Assembly (NCBI RefSeq): GCF_900156375.1
Contig: NZ_FTNK01000006.1
Coordinates: 62,001-126,000 of the forward strand
Length of the DNA stretch: 64,000 nt
Reading direction: 5' to 3'
Source: Paenibacillus macquariensis
Lineage (GTDB): Bacteria > Bacillota > Bacilli > Paenibacillales > Paenibacillaceae
Numbering within the stretch: the stretch's first letter is position 1; each line of letters opens with the position of its first letter. The notes below the pieces were generated by a model. The model worked only from the letters and a program-made list of their open reading frames with translations. It was not told where the DNA came from and made no database searches. Positions 51,855-60,170 of the stretch are shown here, piece by piece. The position numbers were made by a program, and so were the translations under genes.

Positions 51855-52481
51855 ATGGCACAAGTCTTATTTGTAAAAGCAAACAATCGTCCCCAAGAAC
51901 AATCCGTAAGTGTTCAGCTCTATCATACTTTCTTGGAAAGCTACAAACAGTCTAATCCTAACGATGAAATCGTAGAACTTGATCTATTTGCAGAGAACCT
52001 TCCATACTATGATAACACGATTATTACTGGATTATATTTAGCAGCACAAGGTATTGAAGCGACTGCAGAACAAAAAGAAGCTGCTGACAACGTATCTAAA
52101 TACTTGAATCAGTTCCTAGCTGCTGACAAAGTCGTATTTGCATTCCCATTGTGGAACATGACAGTTCCTGCAGTACTTCACACATATATCGATTATTTGA
52201 ACCAAGCAGGTAAAACTTTCAAATATACAGCAACAGGTCCTGTAGGCCTTGTGACTGACAAGAAGGTTGCTATTCTTAACGCACGTGGTGGCGTTTATTC
52301 TGAAGGTCCTATGGCTGCGGCTGAAATGGCTGTTAACTTCGTATCGTACAACATGAATTTATTTGGCGTACAAGATGTGACTAAAGTTATCGTTGAAGGG
52401 CATAACCAATCTCCTGACCAAGCAGCAAATATTGTTGAAGCAGGCATGAAACAAGCTTCAGAAGCAGCTCTAAACTTCTAA
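51855..52481 (+). CDS. azoR: FMN-dependent NADH-azoreductase
   Basis: A 208-aa flavodoxin-fold NADH:quinone or azo reductase. Marks are VLFVKANNRP at the start, SVSVQLYHTFLESY, FAFPLWNMTVPAVLHTYIDYLNQAGKTFKYTATGPVGLV with the FMN-binding loop, and ARGGVYSEGPM. It probably detoxifies quinones or azo compounds. ATG 51855 is chosen because AAGGAGA lies about 10 nt upstream; the longer frame has no site. It has its own strong promoter and operator, with the regulator gene not in the window. Confidence 0.92.
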   Translation: MAQVLFVKANNRPQEQSVSVQLYHTFLESYKQSNPNDEIVELDLFAENLPYYDNTIITGLYLAAQGIEATAEQKEAADNVSKYLNQFLAADKVVFAFPLWNMTVPAVLHTYIDYLNQAGKTFKYTATGPVGLVTDKKVAILNARGGVYSEGPMAAAEMAVNFVSYNMNLFGVQDVTKVIVEGHNQSPDQAANIVEAGMKQASEAALNF

Positions 52482-52504
52482 TATTATTCAATCATTCACA
52501 TATG

Positions 52505-52560
52505 ACAAGACCTTTGGCTGTTTACGGTGTTTCACCGTAACAACCAAGGGTCTTGTTTTT
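52505..52560. terminator. Terminator between azoR and the HAD hydrolase gene
   Basis: ACAAGACCTTTGG pairs with CCAAGGGTCTTGT with an inner TTACGGTG/CACCGTAA stem, ending in TTTTT. It faces azoR and the convergent HAD gene. Confidence 0.85.
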
Positions 52561-52580
52561 ATTGCTATGAAATTTCATAT

Positions 52581-53249
52581 TCATAGGATTCCTAATAATT
52601 CATTCAATTGATCGATCGTTTTCCATGGCTTCATACCCAGTGAATCGTCCCATCCATGGAAACGACGTAACCATATTCCACGGATACCCACCTGACTTGC
52701 TCCCCAAATATCGTTCCTTGGGTGATCTCCAACAAAGATTGTATTCTCAGCTGCAACTTCTAGTTTGTCTAACGCCATTTGGTATATCCGTCGATCCGGC
52801 TTTTTCATACCTGCATCTTCAGACACAATCACAGTATGGAATTGTTCACCTAGTTGAAGCAGACTCATTTTTCCATACTGAATTTGATGTTTACCGTTCG
52901 TCATAATCGCCATAAGATAACCTTGACGCTGACAATAAGCTAGAACCTCATCTACATCATCCATTTTACATGCGTGAGTCATATAATGTGTGTTGTAATA
53001 CGATTCAATCTCCGATGCTGTAAGTGGGTTTTGCCACGGAAGACATTCAACCATCTCCTCAAAGAACGCTTGTTTATCGCGATACCCATCCGCATCTCTA
53101 ACTTTCAAATCAGCTACGATTTCAGCTTGTGTCACCGGATCTAAATGTCCCAAATGATCATTCACAAACTGTTCTGAGTATTTACGAAACGTCGTATCTC
53201 GGTCCATTAGTGTATTATCTAAATCAAAAATGATTGCTTTGATATGCAA
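52581..53249 (-). CDS. HAD-family hydrolase
   Basis: A 222-aa phosphohydrolase: motif I FDLDNTLMD (nucleophile Asp and acid Asp), motif II IMTNGK, motif III Lys in KKPDRRIYQ and motif IV VGDHPRNDI. A helical cap (about 15-80) marks it as a subfamily I (YjjG/YsaA-like) enzyme for small phosphorylated molecules. TTG 53249 is chosen because GGAGAG is correctly spaced and it gives MHIKAIIFDLDNTL; a longer TTG start is less likely. Confidence 0.86.
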   Translation of the reverse strand: MHIKAIIFDLDNTLMDRDTTFRKYSEQFVNDHLGHLDPVTQAEIVADLKVRDADGYRDKQAFFEEMVECLPWQNPLTASEIESYYNTHYMTHACKMDDVDEVLAYCQRQGYLMAIMTNGKHQIQYGKMSLLQLGEQFHTVIVSEDAGMKKPDRRIYQMALDKLEVAAENTIFVGDHPRNDIWGASQVGIRGIWLRRFHGWDDSLGMKPWKTIDQLNELLGIL

Positions 53250-53447
53250 ATGTAATCTCTCCAATCCCAATAGGCGATCTTTATTCTTATCATTACGTAT
53301 TACCCCATTTAAATCATACCCTATTATACCAGATCACTACAGTTAGCTATATCCACCCTCTACATTTCTGGCAATCAACTCATATTTAAGGTAGAATTAT
53401 TATGTTTTTAGTAACTCAGATCACACGATCATCTAAGGAGGTTCATC

Positions 53448-54428
53448 ATGCAAGATGTCATTATTATTGGAGCAGGTCCTTGTGGACTTTCAGCAGCTAT
53501 AGAATGTAACCGTCGTGGACTCACGACACATATTATCGAGAAACATCACATTGTCCGTTCCATATATCTATATCCAACATATATGCAGTTCTTCAGTACA
53601 GCGGAGCTACTCGAAATTGGTGATGTTCCTTTTTCCACACCAAATGATAAACCATTTCGCCATGAGGCTCTTTCCTATTATCGCAAAGTAGCATCACATT
53701 ATAACTTGAACATTACATCATATGAAGAAGCTATCTCTATTGAACGTCATGAGAACGGATCGTTTACCGTGCATACGAAAGACCGTCGTGGTCATGAACT
53801 CCATCGTGAGGCGAAGCATGTCGTGATTGCAACCGGATATTTCGATCATCCGAACTACATCGGTATTCCAGGAGAAGACTTGCCCAAAGTGACTCACTAT
53901 TTCCGTGAAGCACATCCTTATACAGGTACAAAGGTAACCATCATTGGAGGTAGCAACTCAGCGATTGATGCAGCTATGGAACTTGTCCGTGTTGGAGCTG
54001 AAGTTACCATCGTATACCGTGGTAAGACCGTGTCAAATAATATCAAGCCTTGGGTTCGCCCTGTATTTGAAAATATGGTCAACAAAGGGAGTGTCATCCT
54101 TCATTTAGATTCCAGAGTGACGGAGATTAGAGAAGATGCTGTCATCGTTACAACGAATGAAGGGCAAGAATCAATCGTGGATAATGATTTTGTTCTTGCA
54201 CTCACAGGATTCCATCCAGATCGAGCGTTGCTAGCATCCTCTGGCGTACAACTAGGTGGCGATATGGAGAAACCAGTCTTTAACCCTGATACTATGGAAA
54301 GCACCGTACCTGGACTGTATGTAGCAGGCGTTATCGCTTCAGGTAGTAATGCCAATGAAGTGTTTATAGAGACAGGTCGCATACATGGACGTCTGATTGC
54401 TGAACATATACACACTGTTCAGCATTAG
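53448..54428 (+). CDS. bdr: YpdA-family bacillithiol disulfide reductase
   Basis: A 326-aa FAD/NADPH flavoprotein that reduces oxidised bacillithiol. The FAD motif is IIGAGPCGLSAA (6-17), with Cys12 the conserved Bdr residue; the NADPH motif is IIGGSNSAIDAAMEL (about 165-179). An ATG-type ending GRIHGRLIAEHI fits. It shows that the host uses bacillithiol, as expected for Bacillales. AAGGAGG precedes ATG 53448. The DUF441 gene follows at 21 bp on the same strand. Confidence 0.93.
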   Translation: MQDVIIIGAGPCGLSAAIECNRRGLTTHIIEKHHIVRSIYLYPTYMQFFSTAELLEIGDVPFSTPNDKPFRHEALSYYRKVASHYNLNITSYEEAISIERHENGSFTVHTKDRRGHELHREAKHVVIATGYFDHPNYIGIPGEDLPKVTHYFREAHPYTGTKVTIIGGSNSAIDAAMELVRVGAEVTIVYRGKTVSNNIKPWVRPVFENMVNKGSVILHLDSRVTEIREDAVIVTTNEGQESIVDNDFVLALTGFHPDRALLASSGVQLGGDMEKPVFNPDTMESTVPGLYVAGVIASGSNANEVFIETGRIHGRLIAEHIHTVQH

Positions 54429-54449
54429 AATGAAGGAGTTGATCGATTC

Positions 54450-54893
54450 ATGGATATCACATCGCTTATTCTGTTAGGGATGGTTGGATTAGGAATCGTA
54501 AGTAGCAATACCCCAGTGACTATCGCTATGATCGTACTACTTCTATTGCGGGTTACACACCTCACCGTTGTGTTCCCGTGGTTAGAGAAGTATGGATTAA
54601 CCATTGGTATTATTATCCTTACGATTGGTGTCATGTCTCCGCTCGCAAGTGGTAGTATCAGCCTGACGACGATCACAGGATCGTTCCTACATTGGCACTC
54701 CTTGCTCGCTATCGGCATCGGTATGTTAGTTGCTTACCTTGGAGGTCGTGGTGCTACACTAATGGGAAGTAACCCAACTATTGTTGCAGGCCTGCTCGTT
54801 GGAACGGTACTCGGAGTTGCCTTATTTCGGGGTGTTCCTGTCGGCCCGCTTATTGCCGCCGGAATTCTTTCTTTATTGATCGGTAAGTCTTAG
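54450..54893 (+). CDS. DUF441 (YtwI/UPF0756) membrane protein
   Basis: A 147-aa membrane protein with four hydrophobic segments (about 1-20, 26-44, 48-68 and 108-145) and the DUF441 pattern [57 protein letters not shown]. Function is unknown; a transport role is often presumed. It lies 21 bp after bdr and shares its operon. AAGGAGTTGATCGATTC precedes the start. Confidence 0.9.
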   Translation: MDITSLILLGMVGLGIVSSNTPVTIAMIVLLLLRVTHLTVVFPWLEKYGLTIGIIILTIGVMSPLASGSISLTTITGSFLHWHSLLAIGIGMLVAYLGGRGATLMGSNPTIVAGLLVGTVLGVALFRGVPVGPLIAAGILSLLIGKS

Positions 54894-54917
54894 AACAATT
54901 TATTTAACGCATTAAAT

Positions 54918-54972
54918 ATATAAGGGAGTGTCCCCAAAGCCATGAAAGATGACTTGGGACACTCCCTTATAT
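54918..54972. terminator. 17-bp perfect stem-loop between convergent genes
   Basis: ATATAAGGGAGTGTCCC pairs with GGGACACTCCCTTATAT over a 21-nt loop. It separates the DUF441 gene from the convergent ABC exporter gene. Confidence 0.7.
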
Positions 54973-54983
54973 GTTATCTCAGT

Positions 54984-56732
54984 TTAACTTTCTAAATGTT
55001 GAACATTGTACAATCGAGCATAACTTCCATCCAGTTCCATTAATTCATAATGCGTTCCACGTTCGGTAATACTTCCATTCTCTAGAACGACAATTGTATC
55101 TGCGTGTGTAATGGTAGACAAGCGATGTGCCACAATTAGCGTCGTGCGGTTAGATGAAAGAGACTGCAAGGATTGCTGAATCAAATGCTCGGACTCTAAA
55201 TCTAGCGCGGACGTTGCTTCATCCAGTACAAGAATATCAGGATTCTTCAAGAATACACGTGCAATCGCTAAGCGTTGCTTCTGACCACCTGACAATTTAA
55301 CACCACGTTCTCCAACTTCCGTATCATAACCTTTGGGCAAGTTCGTAATGAAGTCATGAGCATTCGCTGCAACCGCAGCTGATATAATAGCCTCTTCATT
55401 CGCATGTGGATTACCTAGTAGAATATTCTCCCTCACAGACCCACTGAACAAGAAGTTATCTTGCAGAACCATCCCAATCTTGCTACGCAGGCTCTCCTGA
55501 GTTAGTTCACGAATATCGATATCATTCAGCAATATTCCGCCTTCTTGAACGTCATAGAACCTAGGAATAAGACTGATCAGGGATGATTTTCCGCCACCGC
55601 TCATACCGACGAATGCAACCGTTTCCCCTGCTCTGATATCTAAGTTGATATCTTTCAGAATCCAATCATTCTTCTCATTATATTTGAACCATACATGGTT
55701 AAATGTAATCTTCTTAGCCTGACCTTCCAGAGTCTTGGCATTCGGAGCATCTACAATATCATAAGGCTCATTCATCAATTCCATCACACGATCTAACGAT
55801 GCAGACGCTTGGGTTAGTATCGTAGATGAACTGATTAAGCGTCTAAGTGGTGCGTACAATCGGTCTAAGTAAGCGAAGAATGCCACAAAGGTTCCTATTG
55901 TCAGATTACCCTGAATCACTTGATAACCGCCATATCCAATGACTAGAATCGGTGAAATGTCCGTGATCGTATTAATGATCGCAAATGTGATCGCATTCCA
56001 CCGTGTCTGTGCTAACGCCTTATTGAGGAAATTACCATTGGTACCTTCAAATTTATTCTGGTCGTATTTCTCCAATGTAAAACTACGTATCACAGATATC
56101 CCTTGAATACGTTCGTGTAAATAAGATTGAATACCCGCTAATGCTTGTGATCGATCTTTGGTGAGCTGCTTCAACCTTTTATACAGAATCTTGACTGCAA
56201 TAGCATACAGGGGAAGCATCGCGATAGCGACGAAAGCTAACATAGGGTTCATTGAGAATATGATGACTAATACGAATACTAACGTGAACATATCCAACCA
56301 AATATTCATCATACCTACTTCAACAATATTTTTGGTCTGTTCCACGTCATTGATGAACCGTGATATGGCTTCACCAACCTTGGTATTCTGATAATATCGA
56401 AGAGACAATTTTTGTAAATGCGCATACAATTTATTACGAAGATCAAATAATATCCGATTTGTAATCAACTGAGCGAAATATTGACGGAAATATTCAACAG
56501 GCCCTCGAACAACAACAAACAATACCAGCGCTCCACCAAGAATAAGCGTCAATTGTGATATTTTTTCTTGCACAGTAAGCGTTGACGCGATTAATAGATC
56601 ATCCACTACATATTTCATAATCATCGGTAATGTCAACGGAATGGTGAATTTAATCATTCCTATAATCAGTGTAAGTATTATTAATTTCATATATGGCTTA
56701 ATAAACTTAAAGTAAGCTATCCAATGTTTCAA
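54984..56732 (-). CDS. ABC exporter, full half-transporter (homodimer type)
   Basis: A 582-aa permease-ATPase fusion. Six helices (about 15-300) come first, then the ATPase: Walker A GMSGGGKSS, Q-loop, signature LSGGQKQR, Walker B ILVLDEATSALD with an intact catalytic Glu, and the H-loop IVAHRLST. Both nucleotide sites would be active in a homodimer. Related proteins (BmrA, YfiB/YfiC, MsbA-like) export drugs or lipids. The start is TTG 56732, with AAAGGGG about 10 nt upstream. It is a single gene; its substrate is unknown. Confidence 0.92.
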   Translation of the reverse strand: MKHWIAYFKFIKPYMKLIILTLIIGMIKFTIPLTLPMIMKYVVDDLLIASTLTVQEKISQLTLILGGALVLFVVVRGPVEYFRQYFAQLITNRILFDLRNKLYAHLQKLSLRYYQNTKVGEAISRFINDVEQTKNIVEVGMMNIWLDMFTLVFVLVIIFSMNPMLAFVAIAMLPLYAIAVKILYKRLKQLTKDRSQALAGIQSYLHERIQGISVIRSFTLEKYDQNKFEGTNGNFLNKALAQTRWNAITFAIINTITDISPILVIGYGGYQVIQGNLTIGTFVAFFAYLDRLYAPLRRLISSSTILTQASASLDRVMELMNEPYDIVDAPNAKTLEGQAKKITFNHVWFKYNEKNDWILKDINLDIRAGETVAFVGMSGGGKSSLISLIPRFYDVQEGGILLNDIDIRELTQESLRSKIGMVLQDNFLFSGSVRENILLGNPHANEEAIISAAVAANAHDFITNLPKGYDTEVGERGVKLSGGQKQRLAIARVFLKNPDILVLDEATSALDLESEHLIQQSLQSLSSNRTTLIVAHRLSTITHADTIVVLENGSITERGTHYELMELDGSYARLYNVQHLES

Positions 56733-56905
56733 TGAATATAATTCCCCTTTCGCTAGGACAACTCTGATTTTCTAATGTCCTAACACTTCTATTATGTAAA
56801 TTTCAAGTCCATTAAATCCGATATTTATTGAAATACTTTTAAAAAGGTTGACTTTCCCCTCCTATAATGTTTTTATATCAACATATCCGAATCAGGAGGA
56901 ATACC

Positions 56906-57421
56906 GTGTCCAGACAATTTATAATAGAAGCTGCCATGGTCGCTTTCTATGGTGAGCTGCTACAGCCATCCGAATCCGTTGAATATATCATTCCCTATAC
57001 AAGCATTCTTGAATTATATGAACTTCAGAGCACAAGCGACATCATTATGAGTAATTTAGATCAAGATCAACACGTCAAACAACAGATGAAACAATTAACG
57101 ACTTATCTTGAGGAGCCTCTTAATCGCAAAAAAATAGAGCGTGCATTGCAAATTCCATGGGCTAAAAGCACTTCCATCCCTCTTGGAGATTCAATCATAG
57201 TCACGGTTATCAATGCCGTAGACACTGAGGCTTACGGTGAGGATTTCGATCCGATAGAAACAGAACTCCTCTTAACTGCACAACGACTACAAATACCGAT
57301 TCTCACCGATCAATTCGAGTTCATTCAACGAATTATCGAAGGAGGTCTTCCCGTTCAAGTCTTTGATATTGAAGATTTTCAATTTGCCATTGAAGATAAT
57401 TTCTTCACGCCTCACCCATAA
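56906..57421 (+). CDS. Conserved hypothetical protein of 171 aa
   Basis: GTG 56906 has AGGAGGAATACC upstream, which decides the start; a longer frame is not supported. The soluble protein begins VSRQFIIEAAMVAFYGELLQPSESVEYIIPY and ends with FQFAIEDNFFTPHP; acid and hydrophobic residues alternate. PILTDQFEFIQRIIEGG with LPVQVFDIEDF vaguely recalls a PIN-like end, without the expected acidic set. I recall similar proteins in Paenibacillus with no known function. It is a single gene. Confidence 0.7.
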   Translation: MSRQFIIEAAMVAFYGELLQPSESVEYIIPYTSILELYELQSTSDIIMSNLDQDQHVKQQMKQLTTYLEEPLNRKKIERALQIPWAKSTSIPLGDSIIVTVINAVDTEAYGEDFDPIETELLLTAQRLQIPILTDQFEFIQRIIEGGLPVQVFDIEDFQFAIEDNFFTPHP

Positions 57422-57438
57422 AGCATATACACGCAATC

Positions 57439-57472
57439 AAAAACTCCTTTCCTTACGGAAAAGGAGTTTTTG
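57439..57472 (+). terminator. Intrinsic terminator
   Basis: AAAAACTCCTTTcc pairs with AAAGGAGTTTTT across a short loop, right after the 171-aa gene; usable from both sides. Confidence 0.85.
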
Positions 57473-57507
57473 TATATAACTTAATAATAATGAATGCTAT
57501 TGCAGGC

Positions 57508-57807
57508 TTACGCTTGAATTTCTTCATAAATATACTCAATATCATCATGCGACGCTACATAGTCAACGACTAAATGATATCCTTTAAGATACCATAAATC
57601 CCGCTCTTCCAAAAAAAATCGAATACCTTCGACCTCTTGAAACAAAATATCTTCACTAGGTTGTTCAACAGAAATACCGAGTGAGAATCCTGGATGTAAA
57701 CCGCCACCGGAACTGTAACGCGGGAAAAAACGTACAGAATCACCTTTGTTTAAATGTAGTTCTCTAATATACCAACGAGCTGCGTCCGAACTCATTCGAA
57801 TATTCAT
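57508..57807 (-). CDS. HesB/YadR/YfhF-family protein
   Basis: A 99-aa protein of the HesB-like fold: MNIRMSSDAARWYIREL, SVRFFPRYSSGGGLHPGFSLGIS, and LWYLKGYHLVVDYVASHDDIEYIY. The cysteines of the Fe-S scaffold IscA/SufA are missing, as in the YneR/YqkB-like subgroup, so Fe-S carriage is doubtful. ATG 57807 is chosen for GGAGGTGAG upstream; the longer frame would start inside that site. It is a single gene; function is unknown. Confidence 0.83.
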   Translation of the reverse strand: MNIRMSSDAARWYIRELHLNKGDSVRFFPRYSSGGGLHPGFSLGISVEQPSEDILFQEVEGIRFFLEERDLWYLKGYHLVVDYVASHDDIEYIYEEIQA

Positions 57808-57816
57808 GAATCTCAC

Positions 57817-58046
57817 CTCCTTTACATATCTATATTCCTTTTAAGTGTCTTTATATCATACCTGAACCTGCGCGAAAAATACATACAGCGCTGATTATCT
57901 TACAATTTATTTGGAACAGGAATAAACAAGCTCTTCCAAGTAGAAACGGCTATGCCGTCCTTTTCAAAGACGGTACCCGTTTCAGCAGAAATATAAGGAA
58001 TAGAGTATCAAGTGAAACATATACTTTCTTATATTTCAAAAAAGGT
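57817..58046. other. Noncoding region before the bmrC leader
   Basis: About 230 bp between the HesB-like gene and the bmrC promoter. No gene is supported; nothing beyond short AT-rich repeats was recognised. Confidence 0.4.
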
Positions 58047-58076
58047 TTGACAACTTTATACACATGATGATAACAT
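58047..58076 (+). promoter_or_regulatory. Promoter of the bmrCD leader
   Basis: -35 TTGACA (58047-58052), 18-nt spacer and -10 TAACAT (58071-58076). Transcription would begin near 58083, about 40 nt before the leader peptide start. Confidence 0.65.
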
Positions 58077-58123
58077 TTTGCCATACAAGATTCACAAAAT
58101 TTGCTAAAGAAAGGGTGAGTAAA

Positions 58124-58219
58124 GTGTTCAATACAAAGTTCAGAGGACTTATGCCTCAGCAGCATCTTCAACAACTACAACTGAATACTGGAGTAACCCT
58201 GCTGGTGAATTCATTCTAA
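58124..58219 (+). CDS. Leader peptide of the bmrCD attenuator (31 aa)
   Basis: A short frame with GTG at 58124 and AAAGGG 8 nt upstream, stop TAA at 58217-58219. The peptide MFNTKFRGLMPQQHLQQL-type sequence is Gln/Leu-rich. A stem-loop begins 7 nt after the stop and two more lie before the bmrC start, so ribosome stalling here could reset the downstream structures. In B. subtilis, a peptide (BmrB) upstream of bmrCD works this way in response to ribosome-targeting antibiotics. Sequence likeness to BmrB was not judged. Confidence 0.55.
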   Translation: MFNTKFRGLMPQQHLQQLQLNTGVTLLVNSF

Positions 58220-58225
58220 CCCAAG

Positions 58226-58352
58226 TCTTATGTGTTTCATAAGATTTTTGAACTGAATATCCTTTAGCTACGGTTGCTTCAAAACAACCGTACGCATGAT
58301 AAGTTAGCATTTTCAAGACATATCGTCCGTTCACGGATGGTATGTCTTTTTT
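58226..58352 (+). promoter_or_regulatory. Attenuator structures of the bmrCD leader
   Basis: Three stem-loops in order: TCTTATG/CATAAGA followed by TTTTT (58226-58250, terminator-like), TACGGTTG/CAACCGTA (58269-58292), and AAGACATA...TATGTCTT with TTTTTT (58315-58352, a clear intrinsic terminator). The last lies 61 nt before bmrC, so the operon must read through it. Confidence 0.75.
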
Positions 58353-58412
58353 GATGTTCAGCTTTGGGTGATGAATCCATCAGCATTTTCAACTTGAGAG
58401 GAAGTGATTGTT

Positions 58413-60170
58413 TTGTTTTCTGTTTTAAAAAAGTTAGGATGGTTTTTCCGTCAAGAAAAAAAGCGTTACGTAATTGGTATGCTCATGCTGATCTTAGTGG
58501 GCTTTGGTGAGTTATTGCCTCCACGGTTATTAGGAAATGCGATTGATGATATTGTTACTGGATCAATCACAGGCCCTTCGCTCATGCGATATATCGTTTC
58601 GATTATCGTTATTCTTGTAGTAATTTACATCATCACTTACATATGGATGCACAAATTATTTGGAGGCGCCAACTTGATCGAGCGAATTCTTCGTTCACGG
58701 TATATGAATCATTTACTTAGCATGACACCTCCTTTCTTTGAGCGAAATCGTACGGGTGATTTAATGGCTAGAGCGACCAATGACCTTCGGTCCGTCTCTG
58801 CAACAGCTGGTTTTGGGATATTAGTTATGACCGATTCAACGATTTACTTGCTCAGTATTCTTCTTGCCATGGGGTTTATTATTAGTTGGAAGTTAACGTT
58901 AGCCGCCATTATCCCTCTACCCTTTATTGCGATTGCGATGAAAATTTATGGAAAGATCATTCATGAACGTTATACCTTAGCACAAGATGCCTTTGGCGAT
59001 ATGAATGACCAAGTTCTTGAATCTGTTGCAGGTGTGCGGGTTATTCGCGCTTATGTTCAAGAAAGAGCAGATCAACAACGTTTCAAGACCATAACCGATG
59101 ATGTGTATCGCAAAAATATGAACGTAGCTAAGGTTGATGCTTATTTCGAGCCTACCATTCGTCTTTGTGTCGGACTAAGTTATGTGATTGGACTTACCTT
59201 TGGTATTTATCTCGTGTTCAAGAATGAAATTACCCTTGGAGATCTCGTATCTTTCAATATGTACCTAGGAATGATGATTTGGCCTATGTTTGCTATTGGA
59301 GAGCTCATTAATATTATGCAACGCGGTAGTGCCTCACTGGATCGTGTCGATGAAGTGCTAAACGTTATTCCGGATATTGTAGATGTTGCTCATCCTACGG
59401 TTGTTCAAGATCCAGATCGTATTGAGTTACGCAACGTTACATTCCGTTATCCAACATCCACAGTTGATAATCTAAAGAATATTCAATTAACACTTCAAAA
59501 AGGGCAAACGCTTGGCGTAGTTGGTCGTACCGGCAGTGGTAAATCTACCTTGCTTAAGCAACTCCTACATGAGTATCCAACTGGAAGTGGAGAACTTCTC
59601 ATCTCGCGAGTATCCATCGACGAAATCGCTAAAGACCAACTTCATAGTTGGATTGGATATGTTCCGCAAGAACAAATATTGTTCTCCAAGACTGTACGTC
59701 AGAATATTCAGTATGGATTACGAGGGGCAAGTGATGAAGTCATCATGGATGCTATCGCTACTGCCGCATTTGATAAAGACCTTATAACACTATCTGATGG
59801 ACTGGACACCCTTGTCGGCGAAAAAGGTGTCGCACTTTCCGGTGGTCAGAAACAACGTGTTGCCTTAGCAAGAGCATTCATTGGAAATCCTGAGATCCTC
59901 ATTCTAGATGATGCATTATCCGCAGTCGATGCAAGAACTGAGGCACGCATTATAGAGAATATCCGACTCAAACGTGCTGATAAAACAACTCTTATATCTA
60001 CCCACCGCTTATCTGCTGTGGAACATGCGGATTGGATAGTTGTGCTTGAGGATGGAAGTATCATTGAGGAAGGTACACACGAAGAGCTGATCGCTTATGG
60101 CGGTTGGTATCTAGAACAATATGAACGTCAACAAGTGGAGAATAAACTCACCACAGAGGAGGTGTCTTAA
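58413..60170 (+). CDS. bmrC: Heterodimeric ABC exporter subunit BmrC (YheI-like)
   Basis: A 585-aa permease-ATPase (same length as B. subtilis BmrC). Six helices (about 15-300), then Walker A GRTGSGKST, an intact signature LSGGQKQR, and Walker B ILILDDALSAVD in which Asp replaces the catalytic Glu. This degenerate site, complemented by BmrD, is the mark of heterodimeric multidrug exporters. TTG 58413 is chosen because GAGAGGAA is correctly spaced; a GTG at 58404 would be too close. It follows the attenuator and overlaps no other gene; bmrD starts directly after its stop. Confidence 0.93.
   Translation: MFSVLKKLGWFFRQEKKRYVIGMLMLILVGFGELLPPRLLGNAIDDIVTGSITGPSLMRYIVSIIVILVVIYIITYIWMHKLFGGANLIERILRSRYMNHLLSMTPPFFERNRTGDLMARATNDLRSVSATAGFGILVMTDSTIYLLSILLAMGFIISWKLTLAAIIPLPFIAIAMKIYGKIIHERYTLAQDAFGDMNDQVLESVAGVRVIRAYVQERADQQRFKTITDDVYRKNMNVAKVDAYFEPTIRLCVGLSYVIGLTFGIYLVFKNEITLGDLVSFNMYLGMMIWPMFAIGELINIMQRGSASLDRVDEVLNVIPDIVDVAHPTVVQDPDRIELRNVTFRYPTSTVDNLKNIQLTLQKGQTLGVVGRTGSGKSTLLKQLLHEYPTGSGELLISRVSIDEIAKDQLHSWIGYVPQEQILFSKTVRQNIQYGLRGASDEVIMDAIATAAFDKDLITLSDGLDTLVGEKGVALSGGQKQRVALARAFIGNPEILILDDALSAVDARTEARIIENIRLKRADKTTLISTHRLSAVEHADWIVVLEDGSIIEEGTHEELIAYGGWYLEQYERQQVENKLTTEEVS

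Noticed and set aside
58149..58334. 61-codon leftward frame in the bmrC leader
   Set aside because: It has no ribosome site, lies wholly across the attenuator hairpins and is opposite to the operon; better explained as a by-product of the structured leader.
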